Below are positions 26,299 through 32,914 of a DNA stretch of 64,000 nt, in pieces. The DNA lies in the NCBI GenBank assembly GCA_025059205.1, contig JANXDS010000001.1, forward strand, positions 264,014-328,013, read 5' to 3'. Positions within the stretch are counted from its first letter, which is position 1. Each line of letters begins with the position of its first letter. Below the pieces are notes generated by a model. That model made no database searches. It saw nothing but the letters and a program-made list of their open reading frames with translations, and had not been told where the DNA came from. The position numbers were made by a program, and so were the translations under genes. Source of the stretch: Aigarchaeota archaeon. GTDB lineage: Archaea; Thermoproteota; Nitrososphaeria_A; Caldarchaeales; Wolframiiraptoraceae.

Positions 26299-26480
26299 GC
26301 CCTTATTTCCTCCTTACCCGCGGGCTTGAGGACGACGACGTGGAGCCTATAATTTGTAGGCATGTATTTTTGATAACATAAATGAGCCGACGATCGTACC
26401 ACTTCAATGAGTTTTTTTACTGTCTCCTCGTCAGCGCGGAATACGAGCGCGCAGACTAAATTTTTATCAACGTTACGCAT
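26289..26480 (-). CDS. Small element protein, unknown
   Basis: 63 residues (MRNVDKNLVCALVFRADEE...) with a mixed alpha/beta pattern and a possible ferredoxin-like or copy-control size. Start ATG 26480; it overlaps the replication gene by 10 bp and so is translated with it. No family recognised. Confidence 0.5.
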   Translation of the reverse strand: MRNVDKNLVCALVFRADEETVKKLIEVVRSSAHLCYQKYMPTNYRLHVVVLKPAGKEEIRAWP

Positions 26481-26506
26481 TTTTCACATCCCCTTAATGA
26501 CAAACA

Positions 26507-26695
26507 TCAACGATGATTCGATTGCCTCTCTCTAACACTTTCCACTTCCCTCCTCAAACATTTTGGGCAAAGATCGACTTTCTGGCCGCTTCCTCCAAAG
26601 TAGATTGAAACAAATTTTTCATGATGATCGGTATAGCCACACCGATCACAACTTCTCAAACCCTCACCGATGGCGGCCTTTAGTATCTTACCCAT
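26507..26695 (-). CDS. Small zinc-finger protein of the element
   Basis: 62 residues with two Cys pairs, CDRCGY and CPKCLRRE, 27 residues apart. Basic residues flank the second pair. Probably a single treble-clef or ribbon zinc site that binds DNA or a partner protein. Its ATG overlaps the 3' end of the coiled-coil gene by 8 bp, within the replication operon. Confidence 0.55.
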   Translation of the reverse strand: MGKILKAAIGEGLRSCDRCGYTDHHEKFVSIYFGGSGQKVDLCPKCLRREVESVRERQSNHR

Positions 26696-27206
26696 TTCCT
26701 CCTACCTCGCGAATCCACTCATGAACCCGAGTTTTGAAAAGCTGAAGTCGTGAGAGCGTAACCCCATTCAAAAACATTTCATATGGATGTTTGCGGACTG
26801 GATTTAGCTCCAGCTCACTCTCTATATGAAAGAGTTCGCGATACGTTTCCTCGGTCTTATCAAGTTGTTTTCTTACCTCCTCGAAGGCGGACAAAAAATC
26901 ATCGAGTGATCTGCTCAGCTTCTGAAGCTTCTCGCTTAAAACTAAAAGCTCCCCTTCGTACTTTTTACGAGCAGCGGGGAGGAGTTTTTCGAGCTCATTT
27001 CTTCTGGCCTCCATCTCTTTCATGATCTCGCTCTGAATTTCTGAAAGCAGCTTCAGCTCCTCATCGATTTTCTTCCTCTCTAGAATTAACTCAATTCCTA
27101 GGGGGTTTTCTGCTATCATCCTATCGAGGTTGGCGGCCATCTTCTCTAATCCTGTCCGCTTATGGTTAATCTCAAGCAGTTGTCGTCTTCTCTGCGACAG
27201 GCTCAT
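26688..27206 (-). CDS. Coiled-coil protein of the element, unknown
   Basis: About 172 residues, almost wholly helical and rich in Glu/Lys/Leu heptads (RRNELEKLLPAARKKYEGEL). It is shaped like structural or accessory proteins of archaeal plasmids. The ATG at 27206 follows GGAAGGAGAA; a GTG five codons earlier is also open. It overlaps the preceding small gene by 35-50 bp. Function unknown. Confidence 0.55.
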   Translation of the reverse strand: MSLSQRRRQLLEINHKRTGLEKMAANLDRMIAENPLGIELILERKKIDEELKLLSEIQSEIMKEMEARRNELEKLLPAARKKYEGELLVLSEKLQKLSRSLDDFLSAFEEVRKQLDKTEETYRELFHIESELELNPVRKHPYEMFLNGVTLSRLQLFKTRVHEWIREVGGNG

Positions 27207-27363
27207 TTCTCCTTCCCTCACGCTTCAAAACAAAATTAAAAAATTCCTGACTATCGAGTAGTAACGGACGCAAAGACTCGGCATGAACGTCTCGGACCTT
27301 GTAATCACCTATTTTAACAGATATCGGACGCAGCCATGCTCTAATCTTCTCTTCTAGGCTCAT
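27172..27363 (-). CDS. Small element protein, unknown
   Basis: 63 residues beginning MSLEEKIRAWLRPISVKIGD. Its ATG directly follows the TAG of the AbrB-like gene and its tail overlaps the coiled-coil gene by up to 50 bp, so it sits inside the replication operon. No recognisable motif. Confidence 0.45.
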   Translation of the reverse strand: MSLEEKIRAWLRPISVKIGDYKVRDVHAESLRPLLLDSQEFFNFVLKREGRRNEPVAEKTTTA

Positions 27364-27507
27364 CTATTCCACCCTTGCTTCTCGTATTCTTAGAGAGCCG
27401 TCGGGTTCAACCTCGACCCATACAAATTCTGATAAAATCGTCGACGGAGGAATCACGACAGCTGATGATTTCCCAATACGTAATACCTTTCTTAATGTTT
27501 TGTTCAT
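27364..27507 (-). CDS. AbrB/MazE-like swapped-hairpin DNA-binding protein
   Basis: 47 residues: MNKTLRKVLRIGKSSAVVIP then PSTILSEFVWVEVEPDGSLRI. The pattern (basic strand, G-x-S-x-x-V-x-I-P, then V-x-V-E-x-x-x-D-G-x-L-x-I) is the signature of AbrB/SpoVT-type DNA-binding hairpins. A TATA box centred about 25 bp before its ATG suggests a leaderless transcript. It is the first gene of the replication operon and probably represses its own promoter. Confidence 0.7.
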   Translation of the reverse strand: MNKTLRKVLRIGKSSAVVIPPSTILSEFVWVEVEPDGSLRIREARVE

Positions 27508-27518
27508 GTTATAAACGT

Positions 27519-27542
27519 CTTAACCGTTAAATATTTATATAT
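27519..27542. promoter_or_regulatory. Shared divergent promoter with palindromic site
   Basis: A single A/T stretch (AAATATTTATATAT) can act as TATA box for the AbrB-like operon on the minus strand (25 bp to its ATG) and for the winged-helix gene on the plus strand. Next to it is the odd palindrome TTAACCGTTAA (27520-27530). The short 39-bp gap means that one bound regulator would affect both directions. Confidence 0.45.
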
Positions 27543-27546
27543 CGGT

Positions 27547-28452
27547 TTGAAAAGTAAAGAAGTAAGTTTGGAAATCTCAAAAATCGAGAAATTAAGTGAT
27601 CGGGCTCGGAGAATCTTCACTAACCTGCTATATACCGTCGGATGGGGTAATATCTACTATGATAAGCACGATCTTGAATCTTATGACCTTGATCCTAGTA
27701 CCATCGTACTCCACCTCCTTACTAAAGATGAAGCGACAAGAGTATACAATATTGGTAGGACCTTCTCAGGGCTGAGAGATGTTTTACAAGTTAGTAGTAA
27801 GACGTTAGCGAAATACCTTAAACTATGTGAGAAATATGGCCTGCTCATAGGTTATAGATTTGGGAAAAGCGTAAGATATTTCTTAACGGAGGCTGGAGAA
27901 AAATTCCTCTATAAACTAATAAATTACAGAGGTGGAGAAGGTCATACATTTCTTCTTGAGCCTCTAGTGATTTTAAGCATATTTTATCCCGGGACCAGAT
28001 TCATAAAAAGCATACCTCCAAGGCTCATTATAGGTAAAAGAGAGGTTTTACTAGATATTTTACCAAAAATAGACGTTGAACGCCTCCCCGAAGGGAAAAT
28101 CTATAATATCTTCCTAAGACTATTACATGGCCTCGGCTATGAGATCTTCTCCTTAAACGAGTTGGAGGGCTTAGGGGTAGAAATTAGTTGGAGGCTATCA
28201 AGACCGATAATTAACCTCAGTAATTTTTTAAAGTTACTCGAGGTGAAAAGAAGGAGAGGTATCGCCGAGAAGTCCATCCATCGAATAATGGGTTTGATCA
28301 TATGGGCCGTTTTAATGAGTAACAATATCGGTAAATTTTATCGATGGATTAGGGATAAGGAAGACCTCATTACGAGCGGGATCAATCCGCTATATCCAGA
28401 CAAGATTTATATGATTATTAGAGATAGAACCACGACTTACATGATTGTATGA
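27547..28452 (+). CDS. Winged-helix protein of the element, unknown function
   Basis: 301 residues. Residues about 60-125 contain a winged-helix pattern (GLRDVLQVSSKTLAKYLKLCEKYGLLIGYRFGKSVRYFLTEAGEKF); the rest is helical with no recognised motif. TTG at 27547 is the first start; an in-frame TTG at 27568 fits the TATA spacing better. It is markedly A+T-rich compared with chromosomal neighbours. Divergent from the replication operon and ending just before attR; it may be a regulator or a partition/copy-control factor. Confidence 0.6.
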   Translation: MKSKEVSLEISKIEKLSDRARRIFTNLLYTVGWGNIYYDKHDLESYDLDPSTIVLHLLTKDEATRVYNIGRTFSGLRDVLQVSSKTLAKYLKLCEKYGLLIGYRFGKSVRYFLTEAGEKFLYKLINYRGGEGHTFLLEPLVILSIFYPGTRFIKSIPPRLIIGKREVLLDILPKIDVERLPEGKIYNIFLRLLHGLGYEIFSLNELEGLGVEISWRLSRPIINLSNFLKLLEVKRRRGIAEKSIHRIMGLIIWAVLMSNNIGKFYRWIRDKEDLITSGINPLYPDKIYMIIRDRTTTYMIV

Positions 28453-28501
28453 GAAAGCTTTAAAAACCCTACAGAGCCCCGATTTTCCGCTCGTTAAATG
28501 C

Positions 28502-28524
28502 CTCCTGGCTGAGCTACGGGCCCA
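28502..28524. repeat. Right attachment site (attR), tRNA-Lys 5' fragment
   Basis: Exact 23-base copy of attL. The sequence to its left does not continue into tRNA-Lys, so only the attachment core was duplicated. Confidence 0.9.
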
Positions 28525-28540
28525 GTAGATGCTCTAACCG

Positions 28541-28550
28541 CATTTTTATG
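28541..28550 (-). promoter_or_regulatory. Probable original tRNA-Lys TATA box, now orphaned
   Basis: CATAAAAATG on the minus strand is centred about 23 bp upstream of where tRNA-Lys would begin at attR. This is the spacing expected for the promoter used before integration. Confidence 0.4.
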
Positions 28551-28569
28551 CCTCTGCCCCTCTATTTCT

Positions 28570-28850
28570 ATGCGTGGAGTCGGGGGCATCCTCGAGGATA
28601 GGTTGATGTCGCAGTATTTAGAGATTCAGCCCCTGGCCTCGAAGCCTCCCTGGATGCGACTGTTGATACGATTATCGTGTCAGACCGGCCTGAAGATCTC
28701 CGAGGCCCTAACCTTGAGGGGTGGACTACGTAGGCCTCGAGAAGAATGTTATAAGGGTTCCCGGAGAGATAATGAAGACGGGTGTCGGTAAAGAGGTCCC
28801 GATGGTCACCGAGCTGAGGGAGGCGTTAGTAAAACTACTTGAGGTAACAG
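28570..28850 (+). pseudogene. Frameshifted remnant of a second tyrosine integrase
   Basis: One frame gives PPWMRLLIRLSCQTGLKISEALTLR and the next gives VDYVGLEKNVIRVPGEIMKTGVGKEVPM. Together they match the region around R152 and the catalytic Lys of the intact integrase (LCGLRLNECLGLR, then a Lys-rich hairpin). The frame breaks near 28720 and the C-terminal half, with HxxR and Tyr, is missing. Its position just right of attR mirrors the intact gene's position just right of attL. It is probably left from an older element at the same site. Confidence 0.75.
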
Positions 28851-29128
28851 ACATTTTACCAAGTTTTGTTTTTTCTTCAAAATTCTTTAATGAAAAAGGT
28901 ATTCCATTGATTCGCACAAGAGACTTAGAAAAAATAGTATAGAAGCATTCTACGAAGGGCCTTGATGATCCATTATATCTTTTTTTACATCTTAAGGAAG
29001 CTGTTGAAAAACTTGAATCACAGGTAAGCCGGATAACAGTTAAGCATTTACTTAGAGACCATTTCAAGTTGATAAAAGTTCCATTACCTTATATTATAGA
29101 ACAAAAAATTGCCGAAATCCTTTTGTGA
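28851..29128 (+). pseudogene. Remnant of a type I restriction specificity subunit (HsdS-like)
   Basis: The frame carries FFNEKGIPLIRTRDLEKIV, a TAG stop, then LKEAVEKLESQVSRITVKHL and FKLIKVPLPYIIEQKIAEIL before TGA. 'KGIPLIRTRDL' and 'VPLPYIIEQKIAEIL' are the usual start and end motifs of an HsdS target-recognition half. The middle (most of the recognition domain) is deleted and one stop is internal. It is joined in frame to the integrase remnant, so this is a recombination junction. Confidence 0.65.
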
Positions 29129-29261
29129 TCAATAAAAAACCCGAAATTGAGAAGAATATGAGGGTAAGGTTATAGAGTATTAAACGTGGCTTGATGGATT
29201 TGCCTCTTTCTGGTAGGGTTAAGGTGGGCAGGCAATGAGTTTATGAATCTTCTCTTCAAAT

Positions 29262-29690
29262 ACCTTTGAAAACATCAAAGTGACCAAAGATAGATTATTG
29301 TGGGGATTCTGGGATAGAGAGGCAGGATAAAAACAAAAGAAAAATTGGAGAACATTCATAAGACTCTACAACAGGATAAATCCCTTTGACATTGTGGTAT
29401 TCCAAATAACTCGAACGGGGGCGATACATGCAATAAGTATAGTCAAGAGGACGTTTTACAATGATCAGACCCCAATATGGCCCCTCGAGATAAAGCAGAG
29501 ACGCATCCTCTTTCCATGGAAGGTGTCCTTCTGTAACATGATCTTCGCTGGCGAGCCATTCACAACACAATACATTACAATAGAAAATTATATTGATGGA
29601 TATGGTATAGGAGAATTATCAGATCACGAATTTAGGAGAATACTCGAAGAAATACAGCATAAAATCAACGCAGAACTCAATCTAGGATGA
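29262..29690 (+). pseudogene. Decayed EVE-like (PUA-related) domain protein
   Basis: The reading LLWGFWDREAG, an in-frame TAA, then NWRTFIRLYNRINPFDIVVFQITRTGAIHAI and PIWPLEIKQRRILFPWKVSF resembles EVE-like modified-base-reader domains (W-G-F, then D-x-V-V-F-x-I-x-x-x-G, then I-W-P-x-E ... P-W/Y-x-V). The part from 29394 is open for 98 codons, but the start of the domain is cut off by the stop, so expression as a functional protein is doubtful. Confidence 0.5.
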
Positions 29691-29695
29691 GAGAG

Positions 29696-29839
29696 ATGGG
29701 CTTAACAGAAAAACTCCTAGTCGAAGATTACATCAATCAAAAACTCATAGAAAAGTGGGAACTCGTATCTCATGAGAAGCTTGAGAGGGAGAGCCTCAAA
29801 GAATCCCCACTCACTCCATCCTCAAGGCCTTCTACGTAG
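29696..29839 (+). pseudogene. N-terminal scrap of a type I restriction HsdR-like protein
   Basis: 47 codons beginning MGLTEKLLVEDYINQKL and containing VSHEKLERESLKE, the usual opening of HsdR/type I restriction helicase proteins (TEKxLVEDYIxxKLxEKGW ... ELERES). It then runs out of frame and stops at TAG. The nuclease and helicase parts are absent. Confidence 0.55.
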
Positions 29840-30182
29840 CTGATGACTCGAAGATACACTATCTGGAGGGCGTCACAAATAACACCACCTCCAACGGGCT
29901 GGAAATAATGATCATGGCAAGGGTGGAGCCAACAACCAATGCTTCCCGGACGTAATCATGCCGATAGACCCTGCGGTAGCCGTCTTCACCTATGAGAAAG
30001 ACGGTGAAGATTACGACGAGTACCCTGGAGCGTTAAGTTATGCTTCAGGTTCCTCGAAAGTGGTTTACTTCGCGTTCGGATTCGAGGCCATCACCCACCC
30101 CGAGAATCCCGACAACATAGAACTGGGCAGTGCTATGCGGATGATAGTGATGCATAGAATCCTACAGTACCTGATGAATTGA
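29820..30182 (+). pseudogene. C-terminal remnant of a large secreted protein
   Basis: Two frames are needed: KAFYVADDSKIHYLEGVTNN (about 29825-29955), then MPIDPAVAVFTYEKDGEDY (29958-30182), ending SKVVYFAFGFEAIT ... MRMIVMHRILQYLMN. The last motif (VVYFxFxFEAI ... RILxYL) is common at the end of domains in archaeal extracellular proteases and similar surface proteins. Upstream parts are missing. Family call is tentative. Confidence 0.4.
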
Positions 30183-30265
30183 CCGGAGCTCGGAGAATCA
30201 ACTCTCCCTATTTTTTAAGATTGACGCTGGTATTCGACGCGAGGGGCATTCCTTTCAAAGGTCTG

Positions 30266-30283
30266 TCTAAAATTAATTTTAGA
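30266..30283. promoter_or_regulatory. 18-bp perfect palindrome upstream of the nuclease-like gene
   Basis: TCTAAAATTAATTTTAGA reads the same on both strands and is flanked by CCTTTC/GAAAGG. A TATA-like TTTATTATAG lies immediately after it, and the gene's ATG is 46 bp downstream. The position, touching the TATA/BRE region, is that expected of a repressor or activator site. Confidence 0.55.
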
Positions 30284-30328
30284 AAGGATTTATTATAGTG
30301 TCTTCAGTATTTACTTCAAGAGTTACAC

Positions 30329-31375
30329 ATGAGTTTGCCCAAGAATTTCATAGAAAACGTGTTAAGGTTTAAGGAAGGCTATCTCCATTATAGAGTTTCA
30401 GATGAGGGAGTTAGACTTAAGAGAGAAAGGAAGGAGCGGGAGAGTGGTATCCGTAAAATACTGAGTAAAGAGGAGCTGATGGCCCTTGACGAAGACCGCT
30501 TGTCATTTCTTGCCGATAATCTATACGCCTTCGGGTGGTGGGCTAAGAAAGAATACATAGTAGACTACTGGATAAAGGGAGCCGGAGGGATAAGCCGGCT
30601 GAGGCAGAGCTTTATAGATCTGCTGTATTCCGGCCAAGGCCTAGCCGATAGGTTGGACAAGTTTCGTAAAGACGTCAAAGGTATTGGAACTGCCACAATT
30701 ACCGAGGTTCTTACGTATTTCGATCCAAGAGAATATGGTATCTGGAACAGGATGGTGAGGGAAGCACTAGTTAAGCTTGGATTGTCGCGGATGGGAAAAG
30801 TAAGTGTAAGCAGGATGACGGGTAAACACAGGATTCTTAAGGATGTTGCCCAACTTCTAAGAGACGAGGAAAGGCTACCGAATCCAGACCTATTAGACGT
30901 GCATTACTTCCTATATTATGTTTTGATGCATGTTGAGACGGTAAATGAATCTGAGAAGCTGGAAGAGTCACCGGACCACGGAGAGATCATCAACATGTTA
31001 TTAAACATCGGAAGAGGTTTAGGATTTGATGCTTTAGCAGAAGTTCCACTGGTACCCGGGACGAGAGTGGACGTCGTGTGGTCTGCAAAGATTGGAAATC
31101 TAGGCGAATTGAGATACGTTTTCGAGGTTCAAGTTAGCGGTAACGTGGACGCCTTACTCCTTAATTTAATGAGAGCCTCTCAAGATCCGACGGTTCAGAA
31201 AGTTGTAGCTGTTGCTACAGATGAAGAGCTGGAAAAAATTAAGAGAGAAGCATCATCTTTGAGAATGATCTCCGATAAACTCGTCTACTGGAGCGTTAAG
31301 GAGGTTTATAAAGTGAACGAGTTGATCGAGAAGCTCATGGAAATAATGCAGAGGCTTAGATTGACTAAAATGTGA
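30329..31375 (+). CDS. Putative nuclease: helix-hairpin-helix plus PD-(D/E)XK-like domain
   Basis: 348 residues. Residues about 105-150 contain KDVKGIGTATITEVLTYFDPREYGIWNRM, a helix-hairpin-helix DNA-binding motif followed by a YGIWN segment. The C-terminal third has GLGFDALAEVPLVPGTRVDVVW and YVFEVQVSGN, which fit a PD-(D/E)XK core with Asp in RVDVVW and E-x-Q in place of E-x-K. Predicted to bind and possibly cut DNA. It sits beside restriction-modification remnants, so a defence role is plausible but unproven. It appears intact and has its own promoter. Confidence 0.6.
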   Translation: MSLPKNFIENVLRFKEGYLHYRVSDEGVRLKRERKERESGIRKILSKEELMALDEDRLSFLADNLYAFGWWAKKEYIVDYWIKGAGGISRLRQSFIDLLYSGQGLADRLDKFRKDVKGIGTATITEVLTYFDPREYGIWNRMVREALVKLGLSRMGKVSVSRMTGKHRILKDVAQLLRDEERLPNPDLLDVHYFLYYVLMHVETVNESEKLEESPDHGEIINMLLNIGRGLGFDALAEVPLVPGTRVDVVWSAKIGNLGELRYVFEVQVSGNVDALLLNLMRASQDPTVQKVVAVATDEELEKIKREASSLRMISDKLVYWSVKEVYKVNELIEKLMEIMQRLRLTKM

Positions 31376-31784
31376 AAACAGACAGAAGGATCACTTCTTC
31401 TCGTTTAGAATCTGAGTTAAAGCGATCTATCACTCCAGTGATTTCCCGAATGGTGACACGTACTACGAGTTCATTTCTAAGACCGTTCTGAACTTCTACT
31501 TTAATGTGGTCTTTTTCAATACTTCCTAAGAGACTTTATGGTCTCATAGATTCACTACTACAAAAACCCATGAGGTTCATGTAAAAGTGAATTTCTCCAC
31601 CTCTAAATCAGGGATATTGGAAACCACCAATATCCTATGTAGATCGCGCCATTACTAAATCCGTGTTTGAGTATCTAACCTCATGTAGGTAGTGTCATTT
31701 TTATCTTTTATTAGTTTTATCAGTAATGATACCTGACAGAAGAAGGTCGGAAAAAGAATATGCCGCTTTTATCCGATAGATGGT
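31376..31784. other. Intergenic stretch without a supported gene
   Basis: About 400 A/T-rich bases. Short coding-like pieces (FPNGDTYYEFISKTVLNFYF in one plus frame) are interrupted by stops, so old gene debris is possible. A 9-bp perfect inverted repeat with a 6-nt loop (31612-31635, GGATATTGG/CCAATATCC) is the only clear structure. Confidence 0.5.
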
Positions 31785-32093
31785 TCATGACCTCACGGAC
31801 TGCGCCTCTTTGATTATCCTCGAAATTTTCAAGACAAGCTCGTCCAACAACTTGACGAACTCCGTTTCATCGCGAATAACACTAAACTTCCTTTCCTTTA
31901 TGATTCTCATTATATCTCTCAGTTTCTCATCAGCCTTTCCTATCTTATCCATCAAACCTATTAATCTTTCCGCAGCATCAATTAATCTGAGCGGCCCGTA
32001 GAGTGGCGGCTCGTCAACACACCCTCTTGCGCTAACGATTAAGAATGTTAAGAGCTTGAAGTGCTCATCCTCTATAATGCTTTCCGTAGCCAT
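31785..32093 (-). CDS. Conserved helical archaeal protein (DUF6092-like)
   Basis: 102 residues, all helical: HFKLLTFLIVSARGCVDEPPLYGPLRLIDAAERLIGLM. The 'ARGxVDEPxxYGPxRL' pattern recalls the DUF6092 family of small proteins; the assignment is from memory. It overlaps the nitroreductase gene by 29 bp and is translated after it, suggesting a functional link. Confidence 0.6.
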   Translation of the reverse strand: MATESIIEDEHFKLLTFLIVSARGCVDEPPLYGPLRLIDAAERLIGLMDKIGKADEKLRDIMRIIKERKFSVIRDETEFVKLLDELVLKISRIIKEAQSVRS

Positions 32094-32601
32094 CTACGTA
32101 AACCACCTCGCTGAGAGGCCTCCTTTCCGGAGGCTGAGGCCACTCCTCAGGATAGCCTAGGCTGACCATCAGTATAGGCTCAAGGTTATTCGGAAGCTCT
32201 AGGATTTCCCTCACGGCTAGCTTGTTGAAGGAAGCTATCGGACAAGAACCTATGCCAAGATCGTATGCCATGAGCATCATGTTCTGAGCCGCCATAGATA
32301 CGTCCATGATTGATAGCGTATAGCCTATCTTCCCAGCCTTCTCGTACCTACTCTTATCCACACAAATTACAACCAGAGCATCAGGGTTACCGAATAGACC
32401 CGGAGATACGAGCTTTATCTTCTTTATCAACGTAGGATCCCTTACGAGGACAAACTGCCAAGGTTGTATGTTACTTCCGCTCGGAGCCCATATGCCCGCT
32501 TCCATTATGAGCTTCAAGTGTTCATCCGGAATCTTCTTATCCAAGAACCTTCTAACGGACCTCCTTCCCTTTATTATACTTAAAAGCTCCTTCGGTTCCA
32601 T
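32065..32601 (-). CDS. Nitroreductase-family FMN oxidoreductase
   Basis: 178 residues with nitroreductase signatures: KGRRSVRRFLDKKIP at the N-terminus (FMN phosphate binding), AGIWAPSGSNIQPWQFVLV, AAQNMMLMAYDLGIGSCPIASF and SLGYPEEWPQPPERRPLSEVVY. It reduces an unknown acceptor with NAD(P)H and FMN. It forms a two-gene unit with the helical protein after it. Confidence 0.92.
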   Translation of the reverse strand: MEPKELLSIIKGRRSVRRFLDKKIPDEHLKLIMEAGIWAPSGSNIQPWQFVLVRDPTLIKKIKLVSPGLFGNPDALVVICVDKSRYEKAGKIGYTLSIMDVSMAAQNMMLMAYDLGIGSCPIASFNKLAVREILELPNNLEPILMVSLGYPEEWPQPPERRPLSEVVYVDGYGKHYRG

Positions 32602-32705
32602 GTAGCTAGAGCTTTTTTACTCGGATAAAATCGTTGCTACGTCAACTCCTAGAAAAACTTTAAGAATTACTTTTTAGAGACTCTTTTTTGCCGTACTCAG
32701 ATAGA

Positions 32706-32810
32706 GCCCTGGTAGTATAGTCCGGTCTAGTATCGGCGGCTGTCGCCCGCCGGACCCGGGTTCAAATCCCGGCCATGGGAAGGGTTGAAACCCCTGCCCG
32801 CCGAAGGGCG
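32706..32810 (+). tRNA. tRNA-Asp (GTC) with a 30-nt intron in the 3' acceptor stem
   Basis: Spliced form: GCCCTGG acceptor paired with CCA|GGGC, weak D stem GTAT/GTAT, anticodon stem GGCGG/CCGCC with loop CTGTCGC, T arm CCGGG TTCAAAT CCCGG, discriminator G. The intron (32776-32805) lies between positions 68 and 69. It makes a bulge-helix-bulge with bulge CAT, helix CGGC:GCCG, bulge AAG, and an intron stem GGG-A-AGGG/CCCT-G-CCC. CCA (32811-32813) is encoded after the discriminator. Without removing the intron the acceptor stem cannot form. Confidence 0.93.
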
Positions 32811-32814
32811 CCAA

Positions 32815-32828
32815 GGTTCTTTTGAACC
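32815..32828 (+). repeat. 5-bp hairpin just after tRNA-Asp
   Basis: GGTTC TTTT GAACC follows the tRNA CCA by one base. It could shape the pre-tRNA trailer or help end transcription. Confidence 0.35.
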
Positions 32829-32914
32829 CGGGGAATATACATTCTTCTGTTTGTTTTTTGTTCATTAATAAGTTAATAAGTACGTTATTAAAACTTAAAA
32901 ATGAAGGAACGAAT

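Larger units (their letters stand above)
22812..28524. mobile_element. Integrated plasmid-like element in tRNA-Lys
   Basis: A 23-bp direct repeat marks both ends (22812-22834 and 28502-28524). The left copy is part of the intact tRNA-Lys; the right copy is a loose fragment. Inside are an intact tyrosine integrase next to the left end, an iteron-like region, a PrimPol-helicase replication protein, four small genes, an AbrB-like gene and a winged-helix gene. This content fits an integrated archaeal plasmid or virus satellite. No capsid, packaging or conjugation genes are seen. The integrase gene is not split by the attachment site, unlike SSV-type elements. Confidence 0.87.
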
